Position numbers and translations under genes: made by a program. The notes under the pieces are model-generated. The model did no database searches, was not told where the DNA came from, and worked only from the letters and a program-made list of their open reading frames with translations. 64,000 nucleotides of DNA, taken from Ulota crispa (lineage: Eukaryota > Streptophyta > Bryopsida > Orthotrichales > Orthotrichaceae). Position 1 is the stretch's first letter, and every line of letters starts with the position of its first letter. Of the stretch, positions 13,227 through 25,237 are shown piece after piece. The DNA lies in NCBI GenBank assembly GCA_963920765.1, contig OY987244.1, positions 9,612,501-9,676,500 on the forward strand. The letters run 5' to 3'.

Positions 13227-14147
13227 TTAACCCCTAAAGGACCAAGCCATTTTTTTTGTGAAAAACTCAAAAAACTGCTACTTTTGGGAAGCAAGTATAA
13301 TGGTAAGAAAAAGTGTTTTTTACAAGAATTCAATTGTAAGATCTAACAATAGACTACAAGAGGTACCCATGGTTAAAAATTCAGCTCAATCTACAAAAAA
13401 ATGAGTGAGATATTTACATCTGAATTGCAGAAATGAGTTTTTTTTGCCGCTGCCCAGAAATTTCAAAAGTCTTTGACCACTCTTAGATCAAAAAAAGTAC
13501 TCTACACAAAGTTGAGGTTTATTTTTCCCATGTAGGAGACCAAGTTAGGTATGTGTGGGAGAATTTTCAAATCAATTGGAACTATACAACACATGGGAAA
13601 AAATAGTAAGTAAAAGAAGTAGAGAATGAGTCAAAACATTGAGTTGTTAAGAATTTAATTATAAAAATGAAAAATGCAAATCCCGACGGTTATAAGATAA
13701 AAAATCTACATCCTTTGGTTTTGTGTTTTTTCCAAAACATTGAAAATTGAGTAAAATAAAGGAGATCAAAGTTTATTTAGAGTAGAGAATCTAGAACTGC
13801 TTGTAAACAAAAACTCCTCATAACTTTCATCTCATCAATTAGAATTGAATGATTCAAAGCTCCCCACGTCTATATAAGTCTAAAGAACCTATTTCAAGTT
13901 TTTAATTGAAAAAAAATGAAATTTTTAAAGAAGTTTTTGGCTACCCCTTGAACACCATTTTTTCATAAATTCATGCATAACTTCTTCAATAAATGTTAAA
14001 ATGAAGAAAAAATTAAATACCCAATGTAGATTTTTGAATTCCCCACCTTCAATAAAAGTTTCAAAAAATCACAAAAAGTAGATTAGCCATAGATACATGC
14101 CCAAAATCCCATTTGTCCCCAGGGGACTTTGGTCCTTTACGGGTTAA
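13227..14147. mobile_element. TTAA/CCC element, 921 bp, orientation B
   Basis: Inverted copy of the 10.7-kb element. TTAA then CCCCTAAAGGACCAAGCC at the left; the inverse of CCCGTAAAGGACCAAAG then TTAA at the right. The interior reads as the reverse complement of the other copy, including the ATAACTTCTTCAATAAATG block. Non-coding. Confidence 0.8.
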
Positions 14148-14734
14148 AACAAACTGTCAGTATATTCAAACTAAAAAACATAACTTGCATAAAACAGTGT
14201 ATAATTTTGGTTATTCCAAGGATGTCAGTTGATGTATCTTGAAAGCTCTCAGTTTTCTGTTTTCTTAAACATTTCAATATAATTTCTACAAGATTGTGCT
14301 AAAAACTTAAAATTTAATGTAATAATTACAAAACACCGATTTGTTTTGAAACTTTATTTAATTACAAATGGCTTGCATAATACCAAAAAAACATACATGC
14401 ACCCTTGAATGTTAGAGGAACACACTTAAAGTTTAAATATTGTAATCACCTTTTTAACTTGCTATTCAATGAGTTAGTTTGAAAATTTAATAACCGGGCT
14501 GAAGAAATTGATCTACCTGTGTGTTTCAATGTTCAATGAACCTGAACTCATATATAAGCTACTAGTAGTACTTGAGATCGAATATTCATTCTATGAATAC
14601 CTATCATAGATTGTTACATCAAATGTTCTTTTAAATCAAGTTGCAAATAAAATCAATTTAGGTTAAATAAACACAATTCAACCCTAAACAAGATATCTAT
14701 GACTTAAAAATAAAATCTGGTCCCAAAAGTTTTT

Positions 14735-16902
14735 TTATTTCATGGCTGCTTTCCAAGCTTCAACATAAGGCATGGACTTTTCAACTACTTTTTTCCATGA
14801 AGGACGATTAGAAATGTCTTGCCACCATCCATTAACATATTTCCTTGTTTTCAATAATTCATGTTGCGAAGCAATGTTGAAATAATAGTTACAAACTGGC
14901 AAGTGGGAAATATCAGCTAGGCTAATGAAATCGCCAGCCAAATATTTAAATTTAGACAATTGAGCATCATAAACATCAAGAACTTTACCAAGCTTCTCCA
15001 CAAGGACCTTCACTGCCCCAGCATCAGCCATTTTTCCATGAAATAAAGGGCCAAATAATATTTGGTTTACAAGGTCAAGCATGGGCCCTATGCATTCTTG
15101 GCTCTCAATTTCCAGCCACTGCTCCACCATAGCTTTTTCCTTCAAAGTTGTACCATACAATTTAGTGCCTTTGTCCGGGAACTTTTCACAAACATACCTC
15201 ATGCACGCACGTGACTCTGCATCCACACACAGTGTACGGTAGGAGCACCCATAAGCATGAGTTTAAGGGTTTTGAACATGATGACTATTAGTAAACGTCT
15301 AGCAAATTATAGGATCATATTAGCAAGAGAAAAATAATGAGTTTGCACTTTTGAATTTATTATTTGGATACTAAGAGAATAAGTTGTGAATTTTTAAACA
15401 GCAAACTGCCATTGCACCCATAACCACTTTTAAAATTTCATGTTCACATGTTGTACATTTTTATCATTACATTTATCTACTTCCACAAATATTTCAAGAT
15501 TTTAGAGGACACGCTTATGGAGACCCTCATGATGATGGGTGCTCCTACCTTATAAGAATTGTCAAAAAGAACAGCAAATAACAAATATATAAATAAAGGG
15601 AAAATTTCATGGATACCCTTGAAGTTTGCCATATTTACATAGAAACGCCTGGTTTTTCAGAAATTGCACAAGTATCCTTAGATCATGATTTTCATGTATT
15701 TTTTTTGTTGTGCACATTACTTCCTTTGTGACCAATGTTTGAAGCAAGAAGTGCAATTGAACAAAAAGGAAACAACTTGCACACAAAGGGAAAAGAAAAT
15801 GACATGCACAATAAAACAAACACCTAAAAATTATGGTTTAGGAATATTTGTGCAATTTCTGAAAAACTAGGTTTATCTATACAAATATGGATAACTTTAA
15901 GGATACGTATATAGATATAACAAACTTGAAGGGCATCCATGAAATTTTCCCATAAATAAATATGTATATATAAGTATATTTAGTATCTGTTAAATATTGA
16001 GACAATGAATTTATTAAGAACAAACTTAACATTTTAAACATACAAAATAGTCCTAATACCATATAATTTAAGGTCTTCATCTTCAAGGACAGGAATTTGA
16101 CCAAATGGCTGCAACAAATAATCGAAAGTTCATCATTTGAAATTCATTACTCGTCAAAAAATGATATCAAGGTGTTATATTGGTTTTCTTAGGAAGAGTT
16201 TATGTTGGTAACATAATATTTATTAACCCCAGAAAATGTGAGTGGAGAATTTCATTTTTTGTTTGTTTCAAAGATACTCTGAATTTGTGTTTTTGTTGAT
16301 AGTACATGATGTGTGGTGAACAATACAATCTACATTAAATTTACAATATTTATATAGGAAACAAGAGTAAATATGCCTAATTCCACCATATCCAATTAAT
16401 CTGAACATTGCTCATTTTTTGGAACTATTGGCAATTAATATTAGATAGAATGCAAATCATTTATGTGATCCTTAAAAGTAGCTTTGCGTTCAATTGTTTT
16501 ACAAAACATGGAGGCTTATCTTAATTTTGATTATATTGAGTTGTAAATAGCAAACAAACATGGTCGTGGAACTTGACATTAAGCAGTGGTGAAAGTTAAT
16601 TTCATATTTAGATCTTCAAAATTTCCCAATTTATTGAATGTGACTAGTTAATTTTTATTTTATGGTGTCAAAATTATCAAAGTTTATGCAGTTCATCATA
16701 TACATTTATGCTAATAGGAATCTATTTTAAAAAAGTTGAAGATTTGAAATTTACGGTATACCTGCATGGTGAGATATTCAGGCTTTTTTTGTTCTCCTTT
16801 CATGATATCCACAGGAACCATTTCAAAATCAACTTCTTTTTCATACAAAGTTGCCAACACTCTACCAGTGGCATTGGAATACCACATGCCATAGATCTTC
16901 AT
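14735..16902 (-). CDS. Phi-class glutathione S-transferase
   Basis: Cytosolic enzyme that conjugates glutathione to electrophiles or reduces peroxides; 223 aa. Minus-strand exons: 16762-16902, 16060-16108, 14735-15216. This three-exon layout, with a short middle exon encoding PFGQIPVLEDEDLKLY, is the usual phi arrangement. The thioredoxin-fold half begins MKIYGMWYSNATGRVL; Ser9 in the SNATGRV context aligns with the phi catalytic serine. ESRACMRY marks the domain junction and the all-helical half ends KAAMK. An upstream in-frame methionine at 16930-16932 would add ten residues; I prefer the shorter start because it matches the family length. The second intron carries a complete MITE (15598-15951). 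Confidence 0.9.
15598..15951. mobile_element. MULE-type MITE with 9-bp target duplication
   Basis: Long inverted ends (about 100 bp) beginning GGGAAAATTTCATGG, bounded by a perfect 9-bp direct repeat ATAAATAAA (15589-15597 and 15952-15960). A 9-bp duplication is typical of Mutator-like elements. Non-coding. It lies in the second intron of the phi GST gene. Other copies are at 27.9 and 34.1 kb. Confidence 0.85.
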
Positions 16903-17612
16903 GTTGGTAATCAATTTTGCAAAATGGGGCAATATCTAGAGCCTATATAAAGAAATTAAGTATTCAATCAAAACTTGTAGACACAAAGTAACAAACAATT
17001 ATTCTCTTTGTTGTAGCGCCAAAGAAAATATTTGTAAATAAACAACAAATAGTTGAATAAAAACCAAATGGTCGTATAACAAAATTCACACGTGACTCTT
17101 GATGCAAGTTTGAAGAAACATTATTAGTACCTTTTCATATGTATATTATTATGTCTTTTTGTTACATTTGTTCTTTCAGAACTAAAAAGCAATAAAGTTT
17201 TCTATAGATTTACTGCTTGCAATATCAAGTCCTCTTTTTAGAAAAGTAGAAAAATAATTATAATTATAATGTACATACATAATATTTTCATGTATGTGTT
17301 TCATGTGGTATTATATCACATATATACGATTCTTGGATTGTTGTCACACACCATGTTAAATGACCCATATTGAGCTTTATAAATGTGCATTTTAATTTAC
17401 ATTCAAATTTGACTTTCAACACTTAAAAGTTAGAATTTGCACTATGTTAGACAATCTGTATTACAATTATGCCACAATTACCAGTCTACTGTCGATGATT
17501 CTTTTTATGTTCTTAATTAATATATTCAATTTAAAATCTTCTTTCTAAATAAGGAAATGCACACAAACGTTACTTGTTACAAATACGCTTTAGCCATGCT
17601 TTGCGTTATCTA
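16903..17612. other. AT-rich upstream region of the phi GST gene
   Basis: Presumed promoter and leader of the minus-strand GST. No specific element could be assigned. Confidence 0.35.
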
Positions 17613-18017
17613 AGGTAGACACACCCATACCTGACTGTTTAAGGGTTTGGAGGTACCTCAAGGTTTTAGAAAATTTTGGAAAAAAATCCATAGGGTTGAT
17701 CTTTCAACAAGTTATCATGGAATGTAATTTTTGCGGAAAAAGTAATGTAGATTATTTTATAATAAATGACAAAGTTGTAGCTCATAGGTCCCTGTTAGCA
17801 ACTGTAAACTAACCTTGATACTACTTGGATGTGTTCCTATAATGGCACTTGACGGTCCCAATCCCAACTATCTCAAAGCAGTTCAACAACTGACATGTGA
17901 CAAAATTTGCTTGTGCAAGCAGTGTTCATTGTTCCACTTTGGGTTCAAGAGTGAACAATGAACACCTCAATAATAAGGTGGGAAATTGGGAAGCGGTGGG
18001 AATGGGTGTGTCTACCT
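17613..18017. mobile_element. AGGTAG MITE with TA target site, 405 bp
   Basis: Left end AGGTAGACACACCC preceded by TA; right end GGGTGTGTCTACCT followed by CA, so one copy of the duplication has probably mutated. Non-coding. A second, interrupted copy spans 39393-40251. TA flanks suggest the Tc1/mariner superfamily, but the terminus does not match the usual Stowaway consensus. Confidence 0.75.
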
Positions 18018-18656
18018 CAACTAGTTACTATTTCTATCATTTTGCTATCAATCTTCCACCTTGTCCCTTTCCTTGCTTTTCTTTTTCACTTGTTTGAAGT
18101 TGTTTCCATCTATTTTCCTCTCACTCCCCCCCTCAAATTTTGGTGACTATCCACCCTCCTTTCCGTGACTTTCCTTTATCCATTTTTGAATTAAAAATTT
18201 CCGGTGCTGGGCAAGTACCCGACTACCCGATGCTTCATAATGGGCAATTTCAAGTTTCGGGTGTTCATCATTTATTTTGAATTTCCCTTGACAGGCAGAC
18301 ACCCAATGCTTTATAACAGGAAAATGTTGAGGTATCCACTGTCAGATTTGATGGACCGTAGTCTTTGAATTTAATTAACCTTATTGTTTTGCATCTAATT
18401 TGTCCCACTGTTTGCATCCGATATAAGCTTACCCTGTTGTCTCCAAGCATTTGATACACCAGTAATGGATGAACGTCGTTCATCCACGGTTGGATGAGGA
18501 CAGACACCCGACGTCTCTTTCATTTCCATACAAGAGAAGGCAAGAGAACTGAAACTCTCAAGCTCGCTCACAGCCAGTTCGACGTCTCCATTGAGGAGCG
18601 AGGGCGGCGATTTGAAACTCGGATCCCGCGAGAGCCTCTCCACAAACTCGGATTCC

Positions 18657-20110
18657 ATGCCGCTACTCAAACTTATCGGTACGCCGCCCTTTGAGATTTC
18701 AAATTTGTCGCTCTTTCCATTATCTTTTAATGAACAATGCTTGACAGAGCTGATTCCTAGTCAAACCCGTTCCCGAACGATTCATATTTGGAGTTTCTTT
18801 TGTCAGCCAAGATTCAGAAAAAAGCTTGTGCAAGTAAAGGTGTTTTGTTTTACCGTTGCTTTTTACGAATTGGAGCTCATTGCAGAATGGTGAGTAGTGG
18901 AGGTTTTACTGTAACAAGGAGTAAATCCGGAATTCGCTTAATTCTGCTGTCAAGAGTTTAGGTTTTGGAGAGCTATTTGCTCTATTTTGGCGGCATTGCA
19001 ATGTGTAGAATTGATGGCGTCTGGAATTTTGAGTTACGTGGATTTTTACCGTTTCATGAGTGCGTGTGTGGATGTTGCCTCGCAGACATTGGAGCCAATC
19101 TCACAGGTGCTCTTTCGATTTTGCTCTCATCTACGTGATTTCCCGTCTCATGTTTCTTTTACCAGCTGTGAGATGGCCATTCGAGGGTTTTGTTTTGGTC
19201 ATGTCGTGTTTGACCAAGACATGCTACATTCTTCACTGATTGTGGTGATTACAAAATCTGTTTGCATCTGAGTTATGTTTGCCATTTTCAAAAACCGTGC
19301 ATCTTTGGTTGTTTAGGAAATAAGTGATATTTTACTTAAGAAAGATTCATTGCAGAGTTGAGGGCTTTGGGAATCTAGACACTTGATTCCGCAGCCATAT
19401 GAATGCCGGGGCCGCAATGGTGAATATCCTTTTTTTCTGAATTTTCGTTTTCCTTGCTTCGTGTGGTATGACATGTGTCAGATGGCATGTTTGCCGGGAG
19501 CTACCATGGCAAGCAGTGCCATCCTCCAGATCTTGTGCACGTCTTGCAACGAGCTTGGGATGCAGGAGTTACTCGGATTATTGTGAGACCAATAATGTGA
19601 TAAAACTCCTTGCACGCTCTTGATTTCTAGATAAAGATTATGAAGCTTGGAGTCGGTGCTGTTTGTATGGACGTATATACGCATCAGAGAGGTCAGAATG
19701 TTGATGAATGCAGTTTCTCTAACAGGTGACGGGAGGATCTCTGAAGGAGTCGAGAGAAGCTTTGTCTTTGGCCGACACAGACGGTATGCCCGCTGTCTAG
19801 CTTATGCCACATTTTGTGGCGTGAAAGAAACCTCAATTTTCAGCTCTGAGAGCGCCCTGAATCCTGTATTTATGGCAATTTGAGCGTGTTGTCAATGCTA
19901 AGCAGGGTTTCGGAGTGTCGATTACATGTGCAGTGCATTTCTCACACGTCTTTTTGTAACTTAGACATTCAAAGGTTAGTTGTAGAATATCGGCGTTTCC
20001 GATTCTTGTTGTAATTCGTCGTGCATGTGTATCTTTGACATTATAGCTTTGAAAGACATGTAGGTCGTCTATTCTGCACCGTTGGAGTGCACCCGACCAG
20101 ATGCTCGGTA

Positions 20111-20149
<39 letters not shown>

Positions 20150-22118
20150 AAGTTTTGTACCGTTGTTGCCTTTGAAGAGTGTGCACGAGTACCTTGAGTC
20201 GATCAATTGAAATCTAGAACTGCGTTGTGATGTTTTCATCGTGGTCACAAACTCTTAGACAGTGTGTTATTATCCTATTCCAGTGAAGCTAAAATCTGAT
20301 ACCATGATGACATTGCGATGTTGTAGGAATTTGAAAAGAGTGGGGACGCTGAGAAGCATGTGCAGGATCTTCTGCAACTCACGAAAGATGGCATCGCGAG
20401 AGGAAAGGTGCTAATTTCTGAAAAGAATTTAACTTAATTTACCATGTTTTCTGGCTGTTCCTTCTAATTTGTGCTTAGGTTTGTGTGGGGCGATGATCAC
20501 GACCTTGCTGAGAAGCCTTGTCGGTAATCAAAAGGCCAACTTCGCATTTGGAAGTAGGATTTGATGCGATTATGTGGATCACAGGTGGTTGCTGTTGGTG
20601 AGTTTGGCTTGGATTATGATCGCCTGAACTTTTGTCCAGCGGAGACTCAGCGCCGGTAACATCGTGTTCATGACGTTATCTTGCTCGCTGTGACTGGAGA
20701 TATCCCCAGATGTGTTGTGGAAGGTTTTCAGGAGCTTTTTCAATTAGCAAGAGCACCGTCATTGTTTGCTCTCATGATGAAATCGTCGGTTGTGCAGGTA
20801 TTTTGAAAGACAGTTCGAGATTGCGGAGACAACGAAGCTGCCTCTGTTCCTTCACTCGAGGGCTGCCGCTTCCGACTTTGTGAACATCGTGAAACGCAAT
20901 CAACACAGGTAGGTGCGTACGTGGTTATGCGTTTTTTTTCTTTTTCTTTTCTTTACGGCAAGAATCTCTTAGTAGCACCAAACGACAACGTTAACCAATT
21001 GCTGTGTTTATCTAGATTTACTGCAGGTGTGGTGCATTCGTTTACTGGAACTGGCGAAGAGAGGGATGAATTACTGGCTATTCCTAATCTTTATATAGGT
21101 AAGTCCTCGAATCAGCGTCAGATGCACTATACTTGATGGGCGTTGGAAGAGGTTTGTTTTGTCCTGAGTTTGAGGTGATGATCAAGTCCTCGAAAAACTG
21201 GAGTAGGTTGAGTCTGAGAATGCTGATGAAAACTCATGCCGTGTCTGTTCGAACCCCATCGGCAGGTATCAATGGCTGCTCATTGAAGACCGTGGAGAAT
21301 CTGGAAGTGATGGCTGGGATTCCGGTGGATAGGATGATGATCGAAACGGACTCTCCTTATTGTGACATCAAGAACACGCATGCTGGAGTGAAGCATGTCA
21401 AAACCACTTGGCCGTCGAAGAAGAAAGAGAAACACGACATTCAGTCGCTTGTGAAAGGTCGAAATGAACCCTGTCAGATCAGGTGCTTTCCTGATCGCTG
21501 TGCTTGATACATTTTTATTGTTTGTCCAGCACATTTGTTAGTGGGCTTTCGTTGGCGCGATGATTCACCTGGTCCAGGTGGACAGATTTGTGCAGCTTGT
21601 GAAATTAGTTGTAATAAGCAGCGATTTTGCTGGAGTTTCTTGCAGGCAAGTACTAGAAGTCATAGCCGCATATCGACAAGAGCAAGACGTTGGTGGCTTT
21701 GCAAGAACTTTGTATGAAAACACTTGCAGGCAAGAGTTCGTTTTTTGGGAGGAACCTGTTCTTTCTGTTTCAGCTCGTTAGGATACCGGGTGGTGAACTT
21801 GTTCTCTTGAATGACTAGCATGTGAATTCGCATGTGTTCTGGAGTAGTTATCCTTGAAGAACTCGTTCAAGCAGAAGATCAGTATGAGCACGCTATGGTG
21901 AATTACGGGTCAAGAATCCTTTTATGGTATAAAAGAAGTTGTTATAATCGAAACACTAAACCGGCTTCTCCCATGACGGCAGGTATTTCGTATGATCAAA
22001 TTGATGCGCGAGCTGTGAAAGTTTTGTAACCATGTGTTTGTGCTGATTTGCCTGCAGGATTTTTTTCCCTCACGATATTGATACGATGGCAGACGCTATT
22101 CTTTCTGGAAACAATTGA
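18657..22118 (+). CDS. TatD family metal-dependent deoxyribonuclease
   Basis: TIM-barrel Mg-dependent nuclease of the TATDN1 type; 317 aa from twelve exons: 18657-18678, 19086-19106, 19482-19582, 19726-19783, 20064-20107, 20327-20407, 20585-20655, 20798-20908, 21016-21098, 21266-21482, 21646-21729, 22058-22118. The N-terminus reads MPLLKLIDIGANLTDG, where DIGANLT comes from a 21-nt microexon. Expected metal-site residues are present: Glu115 (GEFGLDYDR, with Phe where Cys is usual), His152 (FLHSR), His177 (VVHSFTG) and Asp226 (ETDSPY). The eukaryotic form lacks the HxH motif of bacterial TatD, as here. The last intron starts GC (tgcag|gcaag); reading through it would replace the tail [17 protein letters not shown] with a different 15-residue end. 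An in-frame upstream ATG at 18591 could add 22 residues. Confidence 0.9.
19086..19106 (+). other. 21-nt microexon of the TatD gene
   Basis: Flanked by cag| and |gtgctc. It joins phase 1 to phase 1 and supplies DIGANLT, the segment needed between MPLLKLI and [13 protein letters not shown]. Skipping it keeps the frame but removes metal-site residues. Confidence 0.85.
20113..20148. repeat. (CT)18 microsatellite in TatD intron
   Basis: Perfect CT dinucleotides shortly after the donor at 20108. Confidence 0.95.
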
Positions 22119-22619
22119 ACGGTTTGGCGATTGTATCAGATTCAGCACAACAATTTTCCAGAAGCAATTAGAGGTTTCCTGGAGATGTACGATGTTTGCA
22201 ATACAAAAAACTAGGCGCAAATTGAGCCTGCCTTGTTTTTCGTGGGACATCTCATTTTGCGTTGATCTTCTTCAGCTTTACTTTGCCACGTCCGCCAGTT
22301 GTCTGGATGGGGGTCACTTGTCACATCCTTTCACGAGATTTTGTTGCTATACCAAGTCTGTGCAAGGAGGGAAAATGGTCAACGATGAAGAGGTCAGGGC
22401 AGATACTTGTCAGAGTTTATCTCTCTCTTTGCAAGGTGGCCAAGTTGAGCGCATGTCTCTTCCATGTCAAAAACATTTGTGGCTTAAAGTTGGAATTTAC
22501 TGAAATTATCCGTAATGAATGTACAATTGAGCTGTGGATGTCGTCTAGCAGAGGTGGATGTCACGACAAGGAAAGCAGAAATCCGGCACCCAGTCTGACA
22601 CTGCGCTTGCACGATGAAG

Positions 22620-25134
22620 TCACTTGCTGTAGCTGTCGACGAGATCAGCAATCTTGGAGATGAGCTCGGCAGCCGAGTGGGCCTTGGTGACGTTTAACGG
22701 GCTTGCCCAGTCCTGGTACATGTGCAGAGTGCGGGTGAAGTCCGTGAAGAAGCCATCTACACCAATCACTTTGGTCCAGTAGTCGTACTCTTCGTATGGA
22801 TCCACGTGGTAGTTGAACTTCAAATACGAGTCCTCGTTGCGGTACGTGTACGGGTGAACCTGCATCAATTTCATCGCCCACCGTCATGTCTGAGCCGCAA
22901 AAGAATGTGTAGACATCCTGACAAGGAGCTGAAAACTGGCAAAATTCCAGAGAGGAGATGAGATGGTGAGGTGAAGCAACGCAAACAAAGCATGGATATG
23001 ACCTGCAGCCCGTGAGCGTGGGCTCTGGCAACGAGATCGGTAGGTGCTTGGATGAAGTTCTGGGCGTTTGGTACAGCGATAGTGTCTTTCCAGGGTCCGA
23101 TTCCTACTACTCCGAAAGTCTTCAGGTACTTGAAGTAGCTGTTGGATGTGATTTCCGCAAACGACTGCAGCAAGGGTAAAGTCAGTACGCTTTACTGCAG
23201 CTAGCATGAAAATGAGCGTACGTTTCATGGATAGAATGTTTTCAAGGTGTACATTTTCGGGGCGTGAGCAACACTCGCTTGAATGAGAGACTCCGACGCT
23301 GATGTAGTCCGTGGACAGAAGAATTAGGTAAAAGAAGTAGTTTTTCATTGCACTAATGGAATGTTTCTATGGGGAAATGACTCACCTGGTTAGTATCTTG
23401 AGTAGGGATGGTGACGTCGTCGATGAGGAAGATGAGGGGAGAATCCGTGAGCTTGGATGCTTTCACCAGAGCTGTGGGCGCGAAAGATTGAATCAACACT
23501 GGTTGCTTCTTCCATTGCTTGGACAAGTACTTGCCGTAGTAGCCATGGCTCAGCAAAGTCTCGACGAACTCGTTTTCGACGGTCTTGCCACCCGGCCACT
23601 TGACCTGCGGAATGGAATCCAACCAGGCACACACTTGTGTGAGCTGACAGCGATTTCAAGGAATGCTCAAGAGAACTCAGCAATCAGAAGAACTCGTTTT
23701 CTCAAAACAAGGCGTTCTGGAACGTACGTGCTCGTTTATAAGCACGGGGTTCTTGATTTCAGGGTAAATTCCAACAATGCGGTCAGCGGTGAGAGCAATT
23801 TCAATGTACTCGTCGAAGGTGATGATTCCGTACTTGCCTGCAGAGCATGAGCAAGAGCAGAAGCATGAGCAGGCAATGCTCGAACATGGAAAATTTCGAA
23901 GAAACGTTGAATGTCGGCAGATTTTACAGAAATGCTCCGTCGAAGTAAGAAAATCGGTTCTGACACCATGCTTCAAAGAGGAGGAAAAGGAAAGCAATTG
24001 AAGAGGTGAGAATGGACTTGCCGTTGTACGAGGGGTCTCGGTCGGGAAAGCGTTGGTTAACCCTCAGGGTTTGGATCTCCTCCAAGGTGAAGTCCACTGC
24101 CACAAAAGAAAAAAATGAAATTGAAAACAACGGTACCGCGTACCCTCCTGGCTGGCAAACTCTAACATACAGCTGATTCAACGACGGAAAAGGAGAGGAC
24201 ATGAAGGGGACCTGTGAAAAATCCGGTGACGTTCACTCCTTGCACAAGATAAGTGGTATTGCGATCAGCAAACTCCGTGAAATTGGCGACGTCGGTGGTG
24301 GGGTCTAGGGTGACATCATGGAAGCAGATCAACTTGCCATCCTTGGTTGCCAAAATATCCGTCTCGATGAAATCAGCGCCTACTTCAATTGCCCTCTGCA
24401 GCAGCACCACCACCATCACCAAGTGAGAAATGAAAATACAGCACAGGAAATGGAGAAAAGTACAAGAAAAGAAAGGGAAATCTAGTCTGTAGAATTCACT
24501 ATAGCAAACGAAGGCTGCTACTTAGCCATTCGAATCGTGCAAGCTACGAGTACTGAGCCGATTGGCAGGAACAGGGGTCACTTTACTTGGTACGCTGCAA
24601 ACGTTTCCTCGGGAATCTCGCCGTTTGCACCGCGGTGCGCAATATTGAAAGGGCGTTGGGTCTGAAGGGGCTTTTTATATGCTTGCGTCTGCGAGTCACT
24701 GGGCAAGGGCGTGCTCCGCCCATCCGCCAGCGGCGAGGTCACCAGCAACACAACAATCGCGCTCAACAAAAGTACACTCCTTGCACCTGGAAAAGTCAGT
24801 ATCAGAATACGGCAATACCTATGGAAATTCAGTTTCAGTGTGTGCAGTGGTACTCAGGCACAACAGGACCGTTAAGTTCCATGGAGGTCGTGGAAAAAGC
24901 AGCAATACAATTGTAGCTAGCGCTCAATCACAGCTCACAAGAGCAGTCATGTGGACGTGAAGGCAGGGAAAGTACTGAGCTATCCATAGCCAAACCAAAC
25001 TACGATGAGGAGAGAAAGAGAAATCAGGGAAAAGTAATATAATTAACAAGAGATAGACGAAAGAGAAAAGAGGTTTCAGGGAAAAGAGAAATCCGAGAGA
25101 TGAACGAACTCAGCGGTTTCTTACGTGGAGCCAT
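22620..25134 (-). CDS. Secreted glycerophosphodiester phosphodiesterase (GDPD)
   Basis: Hydrolyses glycerophosphodiesters to glycerol-3-phosphate and an alcohol, with a role in phosphate recycling in plants; 399 aa. Minus-strand exons: 25125-25134, 24587-24786, 24212-24395, 24022-24096, 23728-23837, 23386-23604, 23003-23164, 22620-22859. The first exon is only 10 nt (ATG GCT CCA C). Residues 1-26 form a signal peptide (hydrophobic core VLLLSAIVVLLVTS). Catalytic motifs: His54-Arg55 in AHRGANGEIPEET, Glu81 and Asp83 in IETD, His96 in CFHD, then YPEIKNP and the terminal GVDGFFTDF strand. It resembles plant GDPD5/6-type proteins. The intron after 24022 uses a GC donor (gcaagt). It is convergent with TatD, about 500 bp between stop codons. 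Confidence 0.9.
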
Positions 25135-25229
25135 GATGGACGTGAAGTATCAAGTGCACTGTCTTCAGCGAGCACCGATGCTGTACGTGAAGATCGAGGG
25201 CAATGGTCACTCAGGCATCCTGACCTTCA

Positions 25230-25237
25230 TTATATAG
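25230..25237 (-). promoter_or_regulatory. TATA box of the GDPD gene
   Basis: CTATATAA on the minus strand, about 96 bp upstream of the GDPD start codon, a normal plant spacing for a TATA box plus a short leader. Confidence 0.6.
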
